Made by a program: the position numbers and the translations under genes
Shown here: positions 14,599 through 23,629 of the stretch, piece by piece
Layout of the letters: each line of letters opens with the position of its first letter
Numbering within the stretch: the stretch's first letter is position 1
Assembly (NCBI GenBank): GCA_946999385.1
Contig: CAMQCZ010000016.1
Location: 1 to 41,669, forward strand
Reading direction: 5' to 3'
Source: an uncultured Lachnoanaerobaculum sp.
Lineage (GTDB): Bacteria; Bacillota; Clostridia; Lachnospirales; Lachnospiraceae
DNA: 41,669 nt
Notes under the pieces: model-generated
What the model was told of the DNA's origin: nothing
Databases searched by the model: none
Seen by the model: only the letters and a program-made list of their open reading frames with translations

Positions 14599-17562
14599 TT
14601 AGTCCTTATATAAGGCTTCTACCTTATCAAAATAAGCCTCATTTTGTTTAATTTTTTCTTCATTACCTATACATACTCTTGAAGAATTACAAAGTGCTGC
14701 CGCTACCATATCGGCAAGACCTCTTATATCCTCCAATTTTGTATTTAATATTTCATTTCTTTCTTTTTGTACCAATTCATTTGTCATATTAGAAAAATAT
14801 GCTCCTAAGCCCCTAAGTCCCTTGTTATAAGGTGTAAGAGGTGTATCCAGTTCACTTATGGCACCGATAACTAATTTATCAATCTCCATATCATCCGCCT
14901 CAAAATTTTTAATAAAATCTACTACCTTATCATAAATATTATATGTTTCTACAGTTTTAGGATCTCTATATGAAGTAAATAAAAGGCTTCCATTTCTTGT
15001 AAAGCTTGCCATAGCACCATAGGCACCACCCATAACTCTTATATTATTCCATAGATAATCATAGCTTAATAAAACCTTTAAGACCCTTAAAACTCCATTA
15101 TATTCAAAATTTTTATATTTATAATTTCCAAATTGTGCCGCATAACTAACCATTGAAGCACTCGTATAAGCAAGACATTGCTTGCTTTTTTGCAACTCAA
15201 GGCTTGAGCTTCTTTCTGCCTTGTCAGTAAGGCTCTCAATAAATGTATTTGAATTTAAAATAAATTTATCATAATCATTTTCATGACCTGTAAAATTAAG
15301 ATACAAATTATCCTTATTAAATACTATTTTCAACAAATTTTTCAGTTTTTCAGATATATATTCTTTTTTACTTTCATAATTAAGTGCTAAATCTTCTATA
15401 AATTTATAAAAATCCAAGCCTCTTGTAATATTTTCAAATAATGCCTCTTTAGTTATAAATGAACCTGCTTTTGTTAAAGCACTTATATGACCTGAATTTA
15501 ATAATCTTGATTTATTTGTTGATTTAATTTCAAAAATTATTTCCTTAATTCTGTCAAGATTATCTAATTTTGAATTAAAAATTATATGCTTTGCCAAGGA
15601 TATTGCATTGGGAATATAATCACTCAAGGCTTTAATATTTATATTAAATACTAATTTTGCCTTTGCTTCATCATTTATATCAGTATAAGCTCCCAAGCTA
15701 AAACTTAAGCCTCCTGTATATAAATTAATTAAAGTATCAAGCTTTGAATATGTATATTTATTTGTATCTACATATGCAAATATCTCTTTTAATAAAGATA
15801 AATATTGTAAATCTTCTCTTGAAAGATAGCCTATATCAAAAATAAATTTCATATAAGAAATACCTGAGGTATTGATATTAGAATAAATTACAGGAATATC
15901 TATATTATTTATATTAATATTATGCTCTTCATAAATAAATTTTTCACTTTTTTTATTTATTTCACTTCTTTTTAACACCGGAAGGCTTGATATATTTTCT
16001 TTACTGTCGCCGCTTGCCTGATATTCTTTTAGAGCTTTTGTATTTTCTATAAGTTTAGCTATTTCAATTTCACTAAGCTTTTCTTTTATTTTTGCCAATT
16101 CATCCTTTAATTCATTATCTCTTTTTAATGTTAGATTTTTAACAGGCTTTAAAATCAATTCTAATTTAAATTTATTATATATTAATAATTTTTGAATAAG
16201 TTTTTCAAAATATCCTTCTTGTACTTTATATCTAAGCTCCTTATAAATTTTATTATATTCAAGATTCATACAAGGATTTGCATCATACAACCATGAATTA
16301 AATGCTTCAAGACCATATATAAGTCCCTTAGGATATGAACCGAAATCAGCTTCCCTAGCTTTAAATTCTGCTAAATTAATAGCAGCCTCCAATTTTTCCT
16401 TATCGAGCCCATTTTTTACTGTAGCTTCCAAGGTTTTATTTATAATATCTAAAAATTCTTTTCTTTTTTCTATATTTGTATTTTTAGCAATAATAGAAAA
16501 GTAAGGATATGCTATACCATATTCATAACCTCCTAAAATATCATCTCCTATAGACGCCTTTTGTAAAGCCTCCTTAATAATTGCTCCGGGTGAGGAAATA
16601 AGTAAATAATCTAATATCTTTAAAGCACTTGATTTAATAGGATCAAGCTCTCCTCCTACCATAGCATGCAATGATAAATAGGTAGAATTTTCTATATTTT
16701 CATCATCCGAAATAGAATATTCCTCTATAAGTGTTTGTAGACTTGTAAATTCTTCTACCTCCTTTATGCTTGAATCTATTTCCTTATATTCAAATCCTGA
16801 TAAATACTCCTTATCTATAAAATCAAGCTTTTGAACCATATCCATATCACCATAAAGATAGATAAATGAATTTGAAGGATGATAATATCTTTGATGAAAA
16901 TCTAAGAAAGACTTATAGCTAAGCTTAGGTATATATTTAGGATCTCCTCCGGATTCCTCACCATAAGAATGATTAGGAAATAAGCCTTTACTGACAGCTC
17001 TTTCCAATACTGCATCAGAAGAAGAAAAAGCTCCCTTCATTTCATTATATACAACTCCATTTATAGTAAGAGGCTTATCTTTATCTTCAAGCTCATAATG
17101 CCAGCCTTCCTGCAAAAATATTTTTTCTTCTTTGTATACATTAGGATAAAATACTGCATCTAAATATACATCCATCAGATTTTGAAAATCCTTATCATTA
17201 CATGATGCAACCGGATACAAGGTTTTGTCCATATATGTCATTGCATTTAAAAATGTATTCAATGAACCTTTAACAAGCTCTACAAAAGGATCCTTTAAAG
17301 GAAATTTCCTTGAACCGCATAAAACTGAATGTTCCAATATATGTGCAACACCTGTAGAATCTATACTTGGTGTTCTAAATCCAATAGTAAAAACTTTATT
17401 ATTGTCATCTGTAAGCATTAACAATATTCTGGCCTTAGTTTTTTTATGCTCCATACTTACAGCTATAGTATCCAATTCTTCTATATAATTTTCACTTATA
17501 TATTTATAATTCTCTAATTTACTTAATTTCGATATTTCTAATTCTCTTTCATAACTATCCAT
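14599..17562 (-). CDS. M16C (presequence-protease-like) zinc metallopeptidase
   Basis: A 987-residue peptidase of the insulinase superfamily, PreP/Cym1 type, which folds as a closed chamber made of two duplicated halves. The inverted zinc motif HILEH lies at 74-78, followed by SVLCGSRKFPLKDPF typical of M16C; E152 in QEGWHYE is a candidate third zinc ligand. The second half (about 530-987) lacks a zinc motif, as expected. In mitochondria the relatives degrade targeting peptides; the bacterial substrate is unknown. The start is set at MDSYERELE, whose ATG overlaps the stop of the upstream gene (TAATG), with GGGG upstream; a longer reading would extend back into the YdcF-like gene. Confidence 0.93.
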   Translation of the reverse strand: MDSYERELEISKLSKLENYKYISENYIEELDTIAVSMEHKKTKARILLMLTDDNNKVFTIGFRTPSIDSTGVAHILEHSVLCGSRKFPLKDPFVELVKGSLNTFLNAMTYMDKTLYPVASCNDKDFQNLMDVYLDAVFYPNVYKEEKIFLQEGWHYELEDKDKPLTINGVVYNEMKGAFSSSDAVLERAVSKGLFPNHSYGEESGGDPKYIPKLSYKSFLDFHQRYYHPSNSFIYLYGDMDMVQKLDFIDKEYLSGFEYKEIDSSIKEVEEFTSLQTLIEEYSISDDENIENSTYLSLHAMVGGELDPIKSSALKILDYLLISSPGAIIKEALQKASIGDDILGGYEYGIAYPYFSIIAKNTNIEKRKEFLDIINKTLEATVKNGLDKEKLEAAINLAEFKAREADFGSYPKGLIYGLEAFNSWLYDANPCMNLEYNKIYKELRYKVQEGYFEKLIQKLLIYNKFKLELILKPVKNLTLKRDNELKDELAKIKEKLSEIEIAKLIENTKALKEYQASGDSKENISSLPVLKRSEINKKSEKFIYEEHNININNIDIPVIYSNINTSGISYMKFIFDIGYLSREDLQYLSLLKEIFAYVDTNKYTYSKLDTLINLYTGGLSFSLGAYTDINDEAKAKLVFNINIKALSDYIPNAISLAKHIIFNSKLDNLDRIKEIIFEIKSTNKSRLLNSGHISALTKAGSFITKEALFENITRGLDFYKFIEDLALNYESKKEYISEKLKNLLKIVFNKDNLYLNFTGHENDYDKFILNSNTFIESLTDKAERSSSLELQKSKQCLAYTSASMVSYAAQFGNYKYKNFEYNGVLRVLKVLLSYDYLWNNIRVMGGAYGAMASFTRNGSLLFTSYRDPKTVETYNIYDKVVDFIKNFEADDMEIDKLVIGAISELDTPLTPYNKGLRGLGAYFSNMTNELVQKERNEILNTKLEDIRGLADMVAAALCNSSRVCIGNEEKIKQNEAYFDKVEALYKD

Positions 17563-18380
17563 TATATATACCCCATAAATTTTTCTTTCAACATTGCAAT
17601 ACATTCTCTCAAATACATATTAGGTAAAATTTCAGGCTTAGATTTTGTCGCTATAAAACATGCCACTTGCAAATCGGCACTTTTTGCAAGCCTACTAACC
17701 CTATATAGATGAAAATCACTGCTTATAATACCTATTCTTTTAGGTCTATTTTCGGCACTTATAAAATTACTCTGTATATTAATTTTACTTAAATCCAAAC
17801 TATCCCTCTTATATTTCAACTGATTTTCAATTAAAGCTCCTGAATAAATTATATTTTCTCTAGTATTGTGTGATTCTATCTCAAGCAATATCCTCTTTCT
17901 ATCAACGCCCTTATTAATTAAATAATTTGCCATTATCTGTGCTTCTGAAATATTAGTATTTTTCAAACGACCTCCTGATAATACGAAAATTGTATCAGGA
18001 TTTTCATTTGAATATTCTATAGCCTTATCAAGTCTTTTTAATAATATATCAGTTGCAAGCTCCTGCTTATTAAGCTTTGATCCAAGAACAATAACATAAT
18101 CAAGCTTTTCTTCAGATTTTTGTCCGGAATAAGTAAAAATAAATAAACTGCTTATAATAAATACTATAATTCCTGATATAATACAAACATATAAAAATAC
18201 CAATATATTTAAAGGAATTTTTTTAGGATACTTTAAATATTTTTTTGTAAGATAATAAATTAAAAATAAAATAGCACTTATACTCAACCATATATTATCA
18301 AAAAGATTTATTTCAGTAGTAAATATCAAGAAAAGCCAATATAAAAATGCCATAATAGCAAATATTAAAATTAATAACAT
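17562..18380 (-). CDS. YdcF/SanA-like membrane protein (DUF218)
   Basis: A 272-residue protein with about three hydrophobic helices in the first 100 residues, followed by a DUF218 domain: YVIVLGSKLN, TIFVLSGGRLKN, SEAQIMANYLINKGVD, LEIESHNTRENI and a late RIGIISSDFHLYR. This Rossmann-like family includes E. coli YdcF, which binds SAM, and SanA, a factor in envelope integrity; the biochemical role is not settled. The start chosen is the ATG at 18378-18380, with AAGGAG 7 bases upstream. An earlier in-frame start would overlap the trhP gene by about 50 bp and adds a non-hydrophobic stretch in front of the first helix. It sits in the trmR-trhP block but has no evident link to tRNA modification. 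Confidence 0.85.
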   Translation of the reverse strand: MLLILIFAIMAFLYWLFLIFTTEINLFDNIWLSISAILFLIYYLTKKYLKYPKKIPLNILVFLYVCIISGIIVFIISSLFIFTYSGQKSEEKLDYVIVLGSKLNKQELATDILLKRLDKAIEYSNENPDTIFVLSGGRLKNTNISEAQIMANYLINKGVDRKRILLEIESHNTRENIIYSGALIENQLKYKRDSLDLSKINIQSNFISAENRPKRIGIISSDFHLYRVSRLAKSADLQVACFIATKSKPEILPNMYLRECIAMLKEKFMGYI

Positions 18381-18390
18381 AAATAGCTCC

Positions 18391-19626
18391 TTACTCTTTA
18401 TTACTAACTCTAAGTATATCTCCCTGTTGTGCAGTTGCACCATTTATTTTAACTACCAGTCTTTGCTGAGGATGTGGAGCAGACTCTTGTTCATTTCCCT
18501 CTTCATCACAAATAGATATAACCTTTACAAATAAATTATCTCCATTTTTTTTCATCAATTCTATAGTATCACCTACACTGAATTTATTTTTTTGCTCAAA
18601 ATAAATTTTATTATCTTTATCTACTTTATCTATTAGTCCTAAATAAATATAATTTTTAATATAAGTGTTATTATCATATATTTGTGTATCCTCATCAGCC
18701 TTTCCAAAGAAAAAGCCTGTAGTAAATTCCCTATATGTACACTTGGAAATTTCTGACTTGTACCAATCCAAATTTTTTAAATAAGTTTCTTTACTATCAA
18801 AATAATCATCTATAGCCTTTCTATAGGTTCTGGCTACTGTAGCAACATACAAGGCTGTCTTCATCCTTCCCTCTATCTTAAAGCTGTCTATACCTGCTTC
18901 AATGAGCTGTGGGATATGCTCTATCATACACAAATCCTTAGAATTGAAAATATATGTTCCCCTTTCATTTTCATATATAGGCATAAACTCGCCCGGTCTA
19001 TGCTCTTCAACTATATTATATTTCCACCTACATGGATGTGTGCAGGCTCCTCTATTGGCATCTCGCCCTACCATATAATTACTAAGAAGACAACGTCCGG
19101 AATATGCCATACACATGGCTCCATGTACAAAGGTTTCTATCTCCATATCATCAGGAATATTTTTCCTGATATTTTTAATTTCTTCTAACGATAATTCTCT
19201 TGCAGTTACAACCCTTCTGGCTCCTAGTTGCCACCAAAATTTATATGTAGCATAATTTGTATTATTTGCCTGAGTTGAAATATGAATTTCCATTTCAGGC
19301 ATTATCTCTTTTGCTATAGCAAATACTCCTGGATCTGAAATAATTACTGCATCAGGATTTATATTTTTCAATTCAATAAAATACCTCTTGACCTCGTCAA
19401 GATCAGCATTATGTGCCAATATATTTGCAGTTACATATATTTTTTTCCCTTTTTTATGTGCATAGCTGATACCCTCCTTCATTTGCTCAAGTGTAAAATT
19501 TTTAGCCTTAGCCCTCAGACTAAAAACCTCTCCACCTATATATACAGCGTCTGCACCATAATCTATTGCTATTTTTAAAACCTCCAAGCTTCCGGCAGGT
19601 ACCAGTAACTCTACTCTTCTATTCAT
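18391..19626 (-). CDS. trhP: U32-family tRNA hydroxylation protein TrhP
   Basis: U32 'peptidase' family proteins of this branch hydroxylate uridine 34 of certain tRNAs, using prephenate as donor, to give ho5U. The protein has 411 residues. The N-terminal TIM-barrel start VELLVPAGSLEVLKIAIDYGADAVYIGG is intact. The four conserved cysteines that hold an iron-sulfur cluster are C172, C179, C195 and C199 (MCMAYSGRC, GACTHPC). A C-terminal beta-barrel begins near IYLGLIDKVDK. The start is set at MNRRVELL (19624-19626), preceded by TAGGAG, and overlaps the trmR stop by 8 bp. In B. subtilis the same order, yrrM (trmR) then yrrN/yrrO (trhP1/trhP2), occurs after the mltG homologue yrrL, as here; only one U32 copy is present. 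Confidence 0.92.
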   Translation of the reverse strand: MNRRVELLVPAGSLEVLKIAIDYGADAVYIGGEVFSLRAKAKNFTLEQMKEGISYAHKKGKKIYVTANILAHNADLDEVKRYFIELKNINPDAVIISDPGVFAIAKEIMPEMEIHISTQANNTNYATYKFWWQLGARRVVTARELSLEEIKNIRKNIPDDMEIETFVHGAMCMAYSGRCLLSNYMVGRDANRGACTHPCRWKYNIVEEHRPGEFMPIYENERGTYIFNSKDLCMIEHIPQLIEAGIDSFKIEGRMKTALYVATVARTYRKAIDDYFDSKETYLKNLDWYKSEISKCTYREFTTGFFFGKADEDTQIYDNNTYIKNYIYLGLIDKVDKDNKIYFEQKNKFSVGDTIELMKKNGDNLFVKVISICDEEGNEQESAPHPQQRLVVKINGATAQQGDILRVSNKE

Positions 19627-20278
19627 CAAATCTCCTACTAAATACACTAAGTGCCACTCCATCTCCTATAGGTACTATACTTGTAGTAAAATTTTTATCG
19701 TGGCTTATAGTATATAAATATTTTCTAAGTCTTTTATGTATTGTTTTATCTCTTTTATTAATTGCAAATCTGCTCTCTACTATATTCGCATCTTGTAAGA
19801 TATTATCTGAAAATAATATTCCTCTTTCATTCAATAATAATTTAATATCATTAAGCCAATTAATATATTGAGCTTTCGCCGCATCAAGAAAAATAAAATC
19901 ATATTTCTTATCCTCATCTATTAAAGCTTTCAATATTTGGGAAATATCACCTTCAATTAAATTTACTCTATCCTTATAAATACTATTCACAAAATTTTTT
20001 TTGGCTATTTCTATTCTTTTATGATAATTTTCAACTGTATCTATATTTGCACTACAATTTTCAAGCATAAGCAAGCTTGAATAGCCTATTGCAGTACCAA
20101 GCTCAAGAATATTATCTATTTTTTTGAGCTTTAAAATTGTTTTCATCAAGCTTTCACTGCTTCTTTTGATGATAGGGACATTTGTTTTTAAAGCAAAAGC
20201 TCTTATTTCTTCCAAATATATAGAATTTTCATTTGCCAAAAATTCTATATACTCTACAACATTTTCATTTACAATCAT
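19619..20278 (-). CDS. trmR: tRNA 5-hydroxyuridine O-methyltransferase
   Basis: TrmR methylates ho5U34 to mo5U34 with SAM, completing the step begun by TrhP. It is a 219-residue class I methyltransferase of the caffeoyl-CoA O-methyltransferase-like family. Motif I is ILELGTAIGYSS (57-68), the acidic post-I residue is in IDTVENYHKR, and FIFLDAAKAQYINW carries the metal-binding Asp of this family. A late SDNILQDA segment is also typical. Its ATG overlaps the stop of the MltG-like gene by one base, and its end overlaps trhP, so the three are translationally linked. Without the trhP neighbour it would be read only as a generic O-methyltransferase. Confidence 0.9.
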   Translation of the reverse strand: MIVNENVVEYIEFLANENSIYLEEIRAFALKTNVPIIKRSSESLMKTILKLKKIDNILELGTAIGYSSLLMLENCSANIDTVENYHKRIEIAKKNFVNSIYKDRVNLIEGDISQILKALIDEDKKYDFIFLDAAKAQYINWLNDIKLLLNERGILFSDNILQDANIVESRFAINKRDKTIHKRLRKYLYTISHDKNFTTSIVPIGDGVALSVFSRRFDE

Positions 20279-20664
20279 TATTTATCCTTCAAGCTCATTT
20301 TATTGCTCAATATATTCAAAATTTCTCTTATACTTAATCCTGCTTCTATTTCATAATGTCCTTCTTGTATCTTATATGAAAAAATTTGTGCCTGTATTAT
20401 AAAACTATATTTACTTTCTATCAAATTTTCTTTTTTTAATTTATTTGCTATATCATAAATATTTTCATTTTTTTCAATATCAATATAAACTGTAGCTGTA
20501 TTTTTTGATATAGATTTATTTCCAAAAACTTCATATCCAACATTATATGCAAAGATGCTCCCTCTTACTAAGGCAAGTAAAACCAAAGCAAAAAGTATCA
20601 ATTTTATAAACATTGAAATACTTACATTAATAAGCCTATTTATAATTTTTGTAAATTTTTTCAT
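20278..20664 (-). CDS. MltG-like protein: anchor and LysM-like domain only, no catalytic domain
   Basis: A 128-residue protein with one membrane helix (about 17-40) and then a segment matching the N-terminal LysM-like part of the lytic transglycosylase MltG: VYIDIEKNENIYDIANKLKKE, NLIESKYSFIIQAQ and GHYEIEAGLSIREILNIL. Full MltG has about 340-390 residues; the whole catalytic YceG domain is absent. The reading frame ends naturally and trmR begins at once, so there is no room for a frameshifted remainder. The position before trmR-trhP matches mltG (yrrL) in B. subtilis, which supports the homology. It cannot cut glycan strands as MltG does; it may bind a partner or glycan. Confidence 0.8.
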   Translation of the reverse strand: MKKFTKIINRLINVSISMFIKLILFALVLLALVRGSIFAYNVGYEVFGNKSISKNTATVYIDIEKNENIYDIANKLKKENLIESKYSFIIQAQIFSYKIQEGHYEIEAGLSIREILNILSNKMSLKDK

Positions 20665-20665
20665 A

Positions 20666-22795
20666 CTATACTTCCATTATTATTGGTAATATTACAGGGC
20701 TTCTTTTCATTTTTTTCCACAAAAAGCTGCTAAGAGCATCTCTTAATTCATTTTTTATTTTAGACCAATCAGTAACATGTGCTAAAGCTAATTGTTCCAT
20801 AACATGCTTTACAAGCTCACTTGCCTCTTCTATTAAATCCTCAGATTCTCTGATATATACAAAGCCTCGAGATACAATATCCGGACCTGCTAATAGCTTT
20901 CCTGTACCTTTTTCCATTGATAGAGCTATAATTATGATACCATTTTGGGCAAGATTTTGTCTGTCTCTCAATACTATATTACCTACATCTCCAACACCAA
21001 GACCGTCAACAAAAATTCCTCCCGATTCCACATGACCATTGACCTTACATTCATTTTTACTAAGTTCTGCTACATCTCCTGATTGTATAATCAAAATATT
21101 ATCATCTGCTATTCCCATAGCCTTTGCAAGCTCAGCTTGTGCCATTCTATGTCTATATTCTCCATGTATAGGTATAGAAAATTTCGGATGTAACAAGGCA
21201 TACATAAGCTTGATTTCCTCCTGACAGGCATGACCTGAAACATGAGTATCTTCAAAAACTACTTTTGCACCTTTCATTGAAAGCTCATTCATAACCTTAT
21301 ATACAGCCTTTTCATTACCCGGTATAGGGGTCGAACTCATTATTATAGTATCTCCTGCACCTATGCTTACTTTCTTATGTGTTGAATTTGCCATACGTGA
21401 TAATGCCGCCATTGATTCACCTTGACTTCCTGTTGTTATAATTACAGTTTTTTCAGGTGGATAATCCTTTAATTGATCTATGTCTATCAATGTAGCATCA
21501 GGAACTTTAATATAACCAAGCTCACTTGCTACACCTATAACATTAATCATGCTTCTACCCTCTACAACAACCTTTCTCCCATATCTATATGCCGTATCCA
21601 TTATCTGCTGAACTCTATCAACATTTGAAGCAAAGGTTGCTACTATAATACGATCATTTTTATTTTCAGAAAAAGTAATATCAAAGGTCTTTCCTACACT
21701 TCTTTCTGAGGAAGTAAAACCCGGCTTTGTTGCATTTGTCGATTCACAAATAAGAGCAAGGCAACCCTTCTTTCCTATTTCTGCCATTCTTTGTAAATCT
21801 GCCGGTTCTCCATATATAGGTGTATAATCAATTTTAAAATCTCCTGTATGAAAAATTATACCGACCGGAGAAAATATAGCTAATGAAACTGCATCCTGTA
21901 TTGAATGATTTGTTCTTATAAACTCCACCTTAAAATCACCCAGCTCTATAGTTTCTCCCTGCTTTACTTCTATAAGCTTTGATACCTTATCTATCTTATG
22001 CTCCTTCAATTTTTTATCTATCAGGGCTAGGGTTAATCGTGTAGCATATACCGGTATATTTATTTGCTTTAGTATATATGGCAATGCTCCTATATGATCT
22101 TCATGCCCATGAGTAATTACAAATCCCTTGAGCTTTGAAAAATTATCCTTCAAATAACTTACATCAGGTATAATCAAATCTATTCCTAACATATCCTCAC
22201 TTGGAAAAGCAAGCCCACAATCCACAACAAAAATACTATCTTCATATTCAAATGCAGTAATATTCATACCTATTTGCTCTAAACCGCCAAGAGGTATTAT
22301 TTTTACTTTTTTAACATTTTTATTTTTTTTATTTTTTTTATTTTTGCTGCTTTTATTATCATTAGAATTTATTATATTTACAATTTGTTCTGCTAAATTA
22401 TCAAGCTCTGCACTATTTTTATCTAATTTTTTATCTTTAATATCTTGTTCATTAGAATTTTTCTTATTATTTATTTTAGCCTTGCTACTTGCAGGCTTCT
22501 TATTTTCATCATTTGATTTTGCCAAACCGGTATTTGTAATATTTGTATTATTTACTTGTTTTTTATTATTTTTCAACTCTGCTATTTTAACCGTATTACT
22601 TTGTTTATTCGATTTTTGTTTGTTTATTTTATTTTTTTCTAAATTTTTATCTTCTTTCTTTAATTTCGTTTCTTCTTTTTTATTTGAACTTTTATCCTGA
22701 GTATTTACCTTTATTATTTCATTCTTATTTAATTTTTGTGATTTTTCTCCCAATTTTTTTATCATATTTAACGGGTTATCTTTATTATTAATCAA
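20666..22795 (-). CDS. rnj: Ribonuclease J with a long Lys/Asn-rich N-terminal extension
   Basis: RNase J is a zinc-dependent beta-CASP 5' exo/endoribonuclease central to mRNA decay and rRNA maturation in Gram-positives. The core runs from about residue 163 (VKIIPLGGLEQIGMN) to the C-terminus and contains the metal motif HGHEDH (229-234), the HTGDFKID segment and the beta-CASP region (TTGSQGE, SGHACQEE). At 709 residues it is about 150 longer than the usual 555. The surplus is the first 160 residues: Lys, Asn, Asp and Glu rich, with no clear fold and a short KNKKNKKNKN tract just before the core. The C-terminal domain seems complete. It is 15 bp downstream of the DUF1292 gene and 1 bp upstream of the MltG-like gene. 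Confidence 0.95.
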   Translation of the reverse strand: MINNKDNPLNMIKKLGEKSQKLNKNEIIKVNTQDKSSNKKEETKLKKEDKNLEKNKINKQKSNKQSNTVKIAELKNNKKQVNNTNITNTGLAKSNDENKKPASSKAKINNKKNSNEQDIKDKKLDKNSAELDNLAEQIVNIINSNDNKSSKNKKNKKNKNVKKVKIIPLGGLEQIGMNITAFEYEDSIFVVDCGLAFPSEDMLGIDLIIPDVSYLKDNFSKLKGFVITHGHEDHIGALPYILKQINIPVYATRLTLALIDKKLKEHKIDKVSKLIEVKQGETIELGDFKVEFIRTNHSIQDAVSLAIFSPVGIIFHTGDFKIDYTPIYGEPADLQRMAEIGKKGCLALICESTNATKPGFTSSERSVGKTFDITFSENKNDRIIVATFASNVDRVQQIMDTAYRYGRKVVVEGRSMINVIGVASELGYIKVPDATLIDIDQLKDYPPEKTVIITTGSQGESMAALSRMANSTHKKVSIGAGDTIIMSSTPIPGNEKAVYKVMNELSMKGAKVVFEDTHVSGHACQEEIKLMYALLHPKFSIPIHGEYRHRMAQAELAKAMGIADDNILIIQSGDVAELSKNECKVNGHVESGGIFVDGLGVGDVGNIVLRDRQNLAQNGIIIIALSMEKGTGKLLAGPDIVSRGFVYIRESEDLIEEASELVKHVMEQLALAHVTDWSKIKNELRDALSSFLWKKMKRSPVILPIIMEV

Positions 22796-22810
22796 ATTAA
22801 TCTCCTTTTT

Positions 22811-23050
22811 CTAATCATTTAATAATTCTTCAAATATTTCTAATAATGCAGCTTCCTCTTCTTCATCAGCAATCAATTCATATATACTTTCATCAGCATC
22901 CGGAGTAGCTTTATCCTTCAATATTAAATATTCTTCTTCATTATTTTTTATTAATATATATTTTTTTTCTCTAAACTTGGTTTCCTCTATAATATTAAAT
23001 TCAACTTCTTTACCATCATCATTTTTTAATATTATTTTATCATTCATCAT
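22811..23050 (-). CDS. DUF1292 protein (YrzB-like)
   Basis: A 79-residue acidic protein: IILKNDDGKEVEFNIIEETKF, then YILIKNNEEEYLILK and a C-terminal acidic helix ADEEEEAALLEIFEELL. This is the conserved pattern of DUF1292, whose genes follow ruvX in most Firmicutes (ireB-ruvX-yrzB), as here with no gap to ruvX. Its role is unknown. Confidence 0.88.
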   Translation of the reverse strand: MMNDKIILKNDDGKEVEFNIIEETKFREKKYILIKNNEEEYLILKDKATPDADESIYELIADEEEEAALLEIFEELLND

Positions 23051-23470
23051 TTATTTATTTTTATTGATATATTCTCTAAGTATCAACATTGCAGCTACTT
23101 GATCTATATATTTTTTCCTTTCACTTTTTTTTATTCCATTTTCCTCTAATATTTCATCCGCTTCTACTGTAGTTAATCTCTCATCCTGCCAAATAATCTC
23201 TATATTAGTCCTTTTATAGAGCATATTTGCAAAATATTCACACTTTTCTACTCTTAATCCGACACTTCCATCCATATTTAAAGGACGTCCCAAAATAATT
23301 TTATCAATATTTTTTTCCTTAATTATTTCTTCTATCCTTCTGATGGTCTTTCTTAATTTATTTTCACTTTCTCTAAAAATAGTTTCAAAAGGTATTGCAG
23401 TATGCAATATTTCATCACAAAGAGCCACTCCTACAGTTTTTGAGCCATAATCCAAAGCCATTAATCTCAT
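23051..23470 (-). CDS. ruvX: RuvX/YqgF-family nuclease (pre-16S rRNA processing / putative Holliday junction resolvase)
   Basis: A 139-residue RNase H-fold protein. The family motifs are present: MALDYGSKTVGVAL (first metal Asp, D7), ILGRPLNMDGSVG, WQDERLTTVEAD and the final acidic KYIDQVAAMLILREY. YqgF processes the 5' end of 16S rRNA in E. coli and was also proposed as a Holliday junction resolvase. The ribosome site is poor (AAAGAAAG). It directly precedes the DUF1292 gene and follows ireB after a 159-bp gap that contains a long hairpin. Confidence 0.94.
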   Translation of the reverse strand: MRLMALDYGSKTVGVALCDEILHTAIPFETIFRESENKLRKTIRRIEEIIKEKNIDKIILGRPLNMDGSVGLRVEKCEYFANMLYKRTNIEIIWQDERLTTVEADEILEENGIKKSERKKYIDQVAAMLILREYINKNK

Positions 23471-23509
23471 ATTTTTCTTTCTTTTTTAATTTGATATATA
23501 AACAAATAA

Positions 23510-23558
23510 ACCATATAAGCATGTACTTAAAATTAAATATTTTACATGATTATATGGT
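23510..23558 (-). terminator. Hairpin between ireB and ruvX (terminator or attenuator)
   Basis: ACCATATAA (23510-23518) and CATGTA (23520-23525) pair with TACATG (23543-23548) and TTATATGGT (23550-23558), leaving one internal mismatch and a 17-base loop. On the minus strand a moderately U-rich tail follows. It may end the ireB transcript, in which case ruvX needs its own promoter; I found no good one after it. Confidence 0.55.
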
Positions 23559-23629
23559 AATTACTTAATTCAAAAATAATAACTTTAAATATTAAAATCA
23601 TAAAATAAATTATATCTGAAAACTTATTT

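Noticed and set aside
14599..17604. Longer N-terminus of the M16C peptidase, starting at 17604
   Set aside because: It would overlap the YdcF-like gene by 43 bp and lacks a ribosome site; the TAATG coupled start at 17562 fits better.
20666..22795. Lys/Asn-rich start of RNase J as a separate gene or frameshift artefact
   Set aside because: The frame is continuous into the catalytic core and the start lies right after the DUF1292 gene, so it is reported as one protein with an extension.
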